A stretch of DNA of 64,000 nucleotides, taken from positions 981,408 to 1,045,407 of the forward strand of contig JAJVDF010000191.1 of assembly GCA_022410635.1 (NCBI GenBank), written 5' to 3'. The position numbers and the translations under genes were made by a program. This DNA comes from Tretioscincus oriximinensis. Taxonomy: Eukaryota > Chordata > Lepidosauria > Squamata > Gymnophthalmidae. The first letter of the stretch is position 1. Each line of letters begins with the position of its first letter. Of this stretch, positions 57,621-64,000 are shown in pieces. A model generated the notes under the pieces. It was not told the DNA's origin, made no database searches, and saw only the letters and a list, made by a program, of their open reading frames with translations.

Positions 57621-57994
57621 ATGTGGCAACAGGATGCTGCAAATAACAACAGAAATGAAAATGTGTGTGGAAGTGAAAAGGGTGGAGGGAGGGAAGGAGG
57701 AGAAGACCAGTGGGTATACTTCAGCAAATCCACAGCTCAATTTCTCCATCCCCACAGTGCTTCTGAGCAGATTGCAGTGGGCATGAAAAAACAGGTCGTA
57801 GCAACCTGTTATAAATAAAACTTGGTATTGCCTGAGATGGGAACCAAACTGAAATTGATCCAGCAAAAGGGTGGATGGGTCTCATAGCATCTCAGAAATG
57901 AACATGATTGGGGGAACAGAGAGAAACTGAACCAAGAGTTGGAAGAAAGATGATCATTGGTCTCTTCACCCTTCTCCTTTTCCATCACTTCCTC

Positions 57995-58540
57995 CCCATA
58001 AGAACCTAAGAACATCAGAGGAGCCCTGCTAAAATGGGCCACNNTCCATCTAGTCCAGCCTTCCNTCTCACACAGAGGCCCATCAATTGCACCTGAGCAG
58101 CCTGGAACTGAAGAAGGCAAAATCTTCAACTGTTCTTGATGCCCTGCAAAAGTCACTTGAGGAATCCTGCTTGTTGCTCCATCTCAGAGTCAGTATCAAG
58201 ACATCCAAATTCATAGCTGTTTATACCCTTGGGTTCCATGAACTTGTCTAATCCTGTCTTAAAGCTGTCCAGGCTGCTAGCTACCACCATCTCTTCTGGA
58301 AGTAAATTCCAAAGGCCATTGACCCTCTGGGTGAAAAAAATACTTTCCCTTGTCTGTCGTCACTCTTCCACCCATCAGTTTCAAGGAATGCCCCCTGGTC
58401 CTAGTGTCATGCAATAGAGAAAACAACTTTTCTCTATTCACCTTATCCACCCTGTGCATGATTTTATATACTTCAATCTGATCACCTCTCAAATATCGTC
58501 TTTCGAGGCTGAAGAGGCTCAAATGTTGCAGATAAGAACA
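57995..58540 (-). mobile_element. CR1 LINE 3' portion
   Basis: AGAACCTAAGAACATCAGAGGAGCC through CATTGACCCTCTGGGTG to TCGAGGCTGAAGAGGCTC is one of the longest continuous reversed copies. Its 5' end meets an octanucleotide array. Confidence 0.9.
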
Positions 58541-58544
58541 GATC

Positions 58545-58672
58545 TTTCTTCCTTTCTTCCTTTCTTCCTTTCTTCCTTTCTTCCTTTCTTCCTTTCTTCC
58601 TTTCTTCCTTTCTTCCTTTCTTCCTTTCTTCCTTTCTTCCTTTCTTCCTTTCTTCCTTTCTTCCTTTCTTCC
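58545..58672. repeat. (TTTCTTCC)16 array
   Basis: 128 bases make exactly sixteen 8-base units with no substitutions seen. It starts at the truncated 5' end of the CR1, unlike the SINE-tail arrays. Confidence 0.95.
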
Positions 58673-58902
58673 CATCTGCGAAAGTTCACTTTGCCTCCCA
58701 TATTCTTGTTAGTCTCTTGCTGGATATTCTAGACCCAGACTAACATAGCTACTTCTTTGAAAACTGAAATTTAGTGGTTCCAGTTCAAATTCACCCCATT
58801 ACGTTTGGTTCGTAGCAAAAGAATCCCATGGGACCCTAGAGACCAACAAGGAAAAAGTAGGTAGTACAGGCTTCCTTAGGCTAAATCCAGTGCATTTCAT
58901 CC

Positions 58903-59122
58903 AAGCTGACCAGATGGCCTCTTTGGTGTGTGTGGGTGTGTGTTTGAAAACCCGGTTTTGGGGTGCCTTGCAGTTTTTTCTGAGGAAAATCTTTTCAAAA
59001 AAATATTTTTTTTCCAATTTTTTTGTTTCCCAATTTTTTTTTCCTCAGAAAAAAATGGGAGGCACCCCAAAAACCGGGTTTTCAACCCCACCCACTCCAA
59101 AAGGGGTCATCTGGTCAGCCTA
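58903..59122 (+). mobile_element. TAGRCTGACC family, short fold-back form
   Basis: AAGCTGACCAGATGGCC and GGGGTCATCTGGTCAGCCTA form arms of about 85 bases. Flanks TTTCATC and TTTTCATC are similar but offset. Confidence 0.82.
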
Positions 59123-59389
59123 ATTTTCATCTGAAGAAGGAGACCTAGGCTGCCTTCATATTGTACTAGGGTTTGGAAATTGATTAGATGGTCAGTAATT
59201 GTTGAAAAGCCCTATGGCTCATTTGCTTATTCATGGGTGGACAACGGATAAATATTTTTGCCTTGCTTTGTTTTGGGTTGGATACAATGATACCCCCTTT
59301 AGCATTCAGCCACCCAGGGGTTGAGTAGGAGGATGTAAAAGAATCTTTAAAAACATGTAATAAAGATCCACTGGCTCCTCTCAACAAAA

Positions 59390-59555
59390 CAAGGCAGGAT
59401 TCCTGAAGCTCCATTTGCAGAGGGTCGAGAACAGTTGAAGGTCCTGCCTTCTTCTGTTTGANGTCTGCCCAGGTGCAATTGGTGGGCCACTGGGTGAGAC
59501 AGAAGGCTGCACTAGATGGGCTCTCTGCTGGGCTCCTCTTATGTTCTAAGAAAGT
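59390..59555 (+). mobile_element. CR1 LINE 3' terminus
   Basis: GGCAGGATTCCTGAAGCTCC to GCTCCTCTTATGTTCT. The sequence from 59556 to 60047 shows no gene. Confidence 0.82.
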
Positions 59556-60047
59556 AGAGGTAGCTTTTGTTCCTTCAAGAAAAAATGCAAATAAACAAAA
59601 CCATAGGATGAAGGCCCAACCAATTCCAAGCTGTTTTTGAGTTACTTTTTAAAAAATGTGTGTGGGAATACAGCCATTGATTTGCTACCAGCCTTTAAAT
59701 TATTTCTGACAGCATTTTCTTCCCCACAAGGTGGTGTCACATAAGAAAACTTCAATAGTACATAAAAACCATCCATTTAAAACCACATTTAACTCCCATT
59801 AAACATGCAGCCCACAGCACAGCAACTGAATTGCAAGTAGATTGTATTTCTTTTATATATATAAAAAATTAAAGTCTTGAAGATCCTCTTAAAAACCAAC
59901 AATCACCAGTCTGTACGTATCTGCTGCACATAGTAAATGTTCGGTTTTCCTTAGCTGACTGAAATTAAACCCTTGAGAGAGAACAGAATTCCGACAAAGA
60001 GACAGGGACGCTTCATAAACTTATCTAGCAATCCAGTTTAATGAAAG

Positions 60048-60387
60048 TAGGCTGACTAGATTTTCTGAGGCCCAAACTGGGGCAATTAATATTCATGCTA
60101 ATTTGCACATTCATGAATATGCAAATCACCCACCAACATGCATACCCCTACAAAATCCCCACCCGAGAAATCAGTGGAGCATTCGAGAATTTTTCAAAGT
60201 GTATCAGAAATCTGCAAAGTGCGTGAGAAATCTGCATTTTTAAAATGTTTTACTGAGGGGAGGGTGCCTTCAGGAGCTGGCCCCAGCTGCCAGAGCCCCT
60301 TAGTGGTGGCGCCCCCCTCCCAGGGAGGCTGGGATGGGCACCCCAAAACCAGTTCCCCCCCAAAAAAGGGGTAATCTGGTCAACCTA
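60048..60387 (-). mobile_element. TAGRCTGACC family long form
   Basis: TAGGCTGACTAGATTTTCTG and GGGGTAATCTGGTCAACCTA are the ends. The Oct-type palindrome is at about 60101-60126, and a single GGTGCCTTCAGGAGCTGGCC module is present. The flanking duplication is weak. Confidence 0.82.
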
Positions 60388-60514
60388 CAGAAGGGACTGA
60401 GAGTAATCCAGCTCGAATGTAAACAAAGGCTCTATTCGCACTAGTGAATTAGGTGTCACTGTAATAGCTCCCTAAATCATAGATCAAACTCTACACTTAA
60501 AGCTTCTTCTTCTT

Positions 60515-60812
60515 CAGAAGAAGAAGAACTTGGTTCTTATACCCCGCTTTTCTCACCTTTCAAAGGGACTCAAAGCGGCTTAAAAGGATATATTTTTCCC
60601 GAAGACTTCCATTCTATCTTCCCCACCAGGCTGTGGTGGTTCCCATGTATCTACTAGCATTCAATTGCAATTTCTTGCAATTCTTGCTTTCGAATAGCTG
60701 GGTCGGCTAGAGCTACAGGCTAGTGGAAGGTGCTCAGCCCTCCCCACATCCCACACAGGGCTTCAGAACCCCATCTCCCAGGCGAGAGATGAATTCCTAA
60801 GCAACTGAGCTA
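60515..60812 (-). mobile_element. Type B SINE
   Basis: GAAGAAGAAGAACTTGG, CTTTCGAATAGCTGGGTCGG and GCAACTGAGCTAG mark tail, body and head. Confidence 0.9.
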
Positions 60813-61249
60813 GTCCTGAATAATGTATTTATTTATTTAAAATGAGTCTGCATTAAAGCAAGTTGGGCAGCATTAGACCGAGGTCAGTGCATGCTACAGT
60901 TCAGGTGTGAAATCACTTTCCCTCAAGACGTGATGGGGCATGATGGGGTTACCAATTCACCTGCTTCTCTTGTCAATCAAAAGCAGGTGGGCTCCTTAAA
61001 TCAAATTATGAAGTATCTCCACTGGGGACTGCTGTTTTCATTCAATTTTTCCTACCAATGGGTTGCTGTGGCCTGCTTCCAACGAATGGCCGTCGGCCCT
61101 AGTCAAAATGTGCCATATGTAGCTGCCAAACATAGCAGAGCTGGCTGAATTACTCTTCGAAGAAAGAGGGAGATGATAGCCCAGGTCCCGGTGAGATCAG
61201 TTTCTGCAGAAATTAGCAGACTGCCCTACAGCTTGCAAATATTTTACCC
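60813..61249. other. No gene seen
   Basis: Unique sequence; an 85-codon plus frame (60891-61148) has no recognisable domain. Confidence 0.45.
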
Positions 61250-61605
61250 TTAATATTTCAGTGCTGGCTGCTGATTGGCCAAGGACCCTGCAGGTTTGCT
61301 ACAAAAGAACAGCATCCCTGCCATCTAGATGCTCTGGTTCTGATTAAGCTGCCATTTGCGCTTTCTTAACACATCACTAGAGGCTTGATTCTTCAAATGC
61401 TTCCAGAGGAGTGACTAAAATATTGGATGACTAGGTACTGACTCCAGGTTGGGGAAGCAAACAGGATCACATTAAAAGCCATTTGCAGGGAGAGAAAAGA
61501 AGGTGAAGGTTTTACCTTTGTTTGAAATTGCCTACAAGCATTCGGTGGGGCTCTGTGTGAGACAAGATGTCAGAGTAACCCAATGAAACTCCTAGATTAT
61601 TATAT
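61250..61605 (+). repeat. Direct repeat, copy 1 (LTR-like segment plus CR1 tail)
   Basis: GTGCTGGCTGCTGATTGGCC, AGCATCCCTGCCATCTAGATG and AAAGCCATTTGCAGGGAG...GACAAGATGTCAGAGTAACCC are shared in order with 62342-62635. The TATA-like site is degraded here (GCTACAAAAG). Confidence 0.65.
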
Positions 61606-62084
61606 TCTCACAATCATACCTCTCACCAATGAGGTCATTTCAATCACACCTATAACCATGCACCATGCGCCTATGTTGAATGAAGGCTGTGGTGTGCCAA
61701 AGTGTGCTGCATTGACCCAAGTCAAAGCACTGGGGGTACCTGGGAGCTGCCTCTCCTGCCACCATTTCAACTGCTGCTCACAAAACCACTGGCTTGCCAC
61801 AGCTGTGCCAGGGAGGAGCCACGATCCGCCGCCTCCTGCCTCTCGCATTCCTTGATTATCTACCCTGCACCTGCTATATTTCACCTACTTCCTCTTTCTC
61901 TCCTCATTTTCTTCTCTCCCTTTTTTAAGCCTCTAGAGATCACTGGTCTTCAGTTGTCAGAAGAAATGCTATCCGCTATACAGAATCGTGCATGGGGTAG
62001 AAATGGTGGATAGAGCCCAATTATTTTCTCCCTAGAATCAGGGGACACTCTAGGAAGCTGACCGACAGGACAGTTGGATTAGGA
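61606..62084. other. No gene seen
   Basis: Sequence between the two direct repeat copies; opposing frames of about 90-100 codons at 61583-62013 have no recognisable domain. Confidence 0.45.
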
Positions 62085-62635
62085 CTGGATTATGGAATTT
62101 ACAACCAGAAGAAGTGGTGGCAGCAACCAGCCTGGATAGCCTTAAGGTATGTTGAGACAAATTCACAAAGAAGAGATGTGTCTGGGATGGTTTCCCTGAC
62201 AGGAAATAGTTAACATTTCACTCAGACTCAGTGAATGACAGTTGGCTGTTTACCAGTTTTGAGGGCTTAAGTATGGACATTTAGAATGCTGGGGATCTGG
62301 GCATTCATTGGCTGAGTTTCAGGGAACATTCTAGAAGGGGTTAGTACTGGCTGCTGATTAGTTAAGGGCCCCAAAGGTTTGCTATAAAAGAGCAGCATCC
62401 CTGCCACCTGGATGCTCCGGTTCTGATTATGCTGCTTGTAGCAGAACTGTTCAATAAAAAAACATAGTTGAAGGAAAATTCTTCAAAGGCTTCCGGAGAC
62501 ATGTATCTCAGTGACTAGAAGAAGACTCCTAAAAGCCATTTGCAGGGTGCCAAAAGCAGGTGAAGATTTTGAAAATGCCTACAAACAATTGGTGGGCCTC
62601 AGTGTGAGACAAGATGTCAGACTAACCCAATATTT
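62085..62635 (+). repeat. Direct repeat, copy 2, with LTR-like promoter and poly(A) signals inside CR1
   Basis: CR1 sequence (GGAATTTACAACCAGAAG, CAGCCTGGATAGCC) is interrupted after about 62165 by a segment with TATAAAA at 62382-62388 and AATAAA at 62453-62458. CR1-like 3' sequence then resumes (AAAGCCATTTGCAGGGTGCC). A solo LTR is possible; its exact ends were not found. Confidence 0.5.
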
Positions 62636-62639
62636 TTAT

Positions 62640-63382
62640 AATTCTGATTGACTAATCCAGTTACGGTGGCGTTATTCTCACAACATTCAGAAATATACCA
62701 AACAAATCCTGTACATCTAACCTGCGCATCAAATGGCAGAGATCTATCATCCAACTGTTTATCTGTTTTTATCCGCCCGTCAGTCCCCCTGTTCCTCTGA
62801 CAGCTGAAAAATGGAATTACAAAAAGCCAACAGAGGAAACTTCTTTGCGCATGAGATCGGTGAGCTAGGAAAAGCACCACAGACAGGGTTTCCCTGGCAT
62901 TATGCAACTGTTCCTAGGGTGCGAGATGAGCNGTGGCCCGGATTGAAAGGTCACACCCCTGGAAATGCCTGTAAAAGTTGAAAATGCACATAAATAACCA
63001 ATCAGTCAAAACAGTCCAGTAGAAAACACTTCCGCTGAGGGTTATTAATGGGCCGCTCTGTTCTCCACTCCTCTACCCATTTCTATCATTGAGATGTGCA
63101 AAAAACGGTTCAGTTGGTTCGCAATTTGCAAACGAACTGAATAATCAATTGCCAGTAAGAACACAATTCAAACCAAAAATGAACCAAGTGTTCCAATAAA
63201 CCAAGCGCATCGTGGCAAACCCAAAAGTGGTTCACTATGGTTTTTTATGTCAATCATCTGCTGTTTGGAGGGGAAATTGATTCACAACAAATACAAGTGA
63301 GTCCCTGTTGTGTTCAGTTTTAGCGAATCACTGAAATTGTTTATGAATATCGCCATTCTCTCATTGTTAGTCTTCTCTGTAC

Positions 63383-63384
<2 letters not shown>
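62640..63384. other. No gene seen; possible hAT scrap
   Basis: Mostly unique. GAGATGTGCAAAAAACGGTTC at about 63091 recalls a hAT-type terminus, but no partner end was found. Confidence 0.4.
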
Positions 63385-63415
<31 letters not shown>

Positions 63416-63658
63416 TTTGCATTATATCCCGCCCTCTACCCGAAGGCCTCAGGGTGGCCAACCATAAGGGGACGCACATAGCTTTTGCTGCTTTCTCCAC
63501 AACAGACACCCTGTGAAGTAGGTGGAGCTGAGAGAGCTCTAAAGAACTGTGACTGGCCCAAGGTCACCCAGCTGGCTTTTATGGAGGAGTGGGGAATCGA
63601 ACCAGGAGACTACCAGACAAGATTCCAACACTCTAACCACTACGCCAAGCTGGCTCTC
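63385..63658 (-). mobile_element. Type A SINE
   Basis: (TTTA)n tail at 63385-63418, ATATCCCGCCC, CACAACAGACACCCTGTG, GGGAATCGAACCAGGAG and CACTACGCCAAGCTGGC are complete. Confidence 0.93.
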
Positions 63659-63689
63659 AGCTGACTCTCTACCAATCAGCATGATAACT

Positions 63690-63905
63690 TACATAGGAGG
63701 ACATAAGACGACATAAGAGGAGCCCTGATGAATGGGGCCAGAGCCATCTAGTCCAGCCTTCTATCTCACACAGTGGCCCACCAATTGCAACCAGACGTTC
63801 TCAAGTAGAAGAAGAAGGGCAAAATGCCAATCTGTTCCCGACTCTCTGCAAATGGTACTTCGCGAATCTTGTCTGTTGCTCCATCCTGGTTGTGGATTTT
63901 ACTTG
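63690..63905 (-). mobile_element. CR1 LINE 3' end
   Basis: ACATAAGACGACATAAGAGGAGCC to GTTGCTCCATCCTGG is a reversed CR1 terminus in the order seen elsewhere. Confidence 0.82.
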
Positions 63906-64000
63906 TCGTGTTGAGGTAGGCTACATCTCCCCGACCCTGAAGGGGGGTGTTGTGTGTGTATGCCGTCCACTGAAAAAACCTTGCCATTCCACACTGGGTG

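Overview
The window is nuclear DNA from a reptile, most likely a squamate and possibly a gecko. It is AT-leaning and dense in simple repeats. It carries many copies of a tRNA-headed SINE that looks like the squamate Sauria SINE, along with CR1 and L2-like LINE tails, a little L1, and several families of small hAT-like and Harbinger-like DNA transposons. The species cannot be fixed from sequence alone. Scattered single Ns and two N runs (30272-30571 and 53502-53718), both inside tandem repeats, mark it as a draft assembly.

Only one host gene is supported. The intact coding exon of KCNJ12 (inward-rectifier potassium channel Kir2.2) lies on the minus strand at 23929-25221, giving 430 residues. 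A good splice acceptor sits just upstream, so the terminal exon begins at 25361. In vertebrates the KCNJ12 coding region sits in one exon behind non-coding 5' exons, so bases from 25362 to 64000 are probably 5' intron or upstream sequence. The bases below 23929 begin as 3' UTR and then become intergenic. I found no first exon or CpG-rich promoter in the window.

Layout: 1-9.5 kb holds SINEs, CR1 3' ends, two hAT elements and polypyrimidine tracts. 9.5-15 kb is rich in one hAT-like family whose ends read TAGRCTGACCAGAT. 15.7-20 kb is mostly unique sequence with few repeats. 20-23.9 kb has a CR1 element and the gene's 3' flank. 25.4-30 kb mixes SINEs, CR1 and an L1 3' end. 30.2-30.8 kb is a 76-bp minisatellite. 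31-33 kb is AT-rich and unassigned. 33-45 kb is a SINE and CR1 mosaic with long GAA/TTC arrays and a 41-bp minisatellite inside an L1. 46.4-47.9 kb is a higher-order tandem array split by a Harbinger-like element. 49-60.4 kb is again dense in CR1 and the TAGRCTGACC family. 60.5-64 kb carries a direct duplication with LTR-like signals and terminal SINEs.

No gene system beyond KCNJ12 is visible. The notable content is repeat biology: an apparently little-described hAT-like family with a fold-back derivative and a POU-octamer palindrome, a composite dispersed repeat built of a palindromic head plus a long polypyrimidine tail, a hybrid SINE, and tandem arrays that start at transposon ends.
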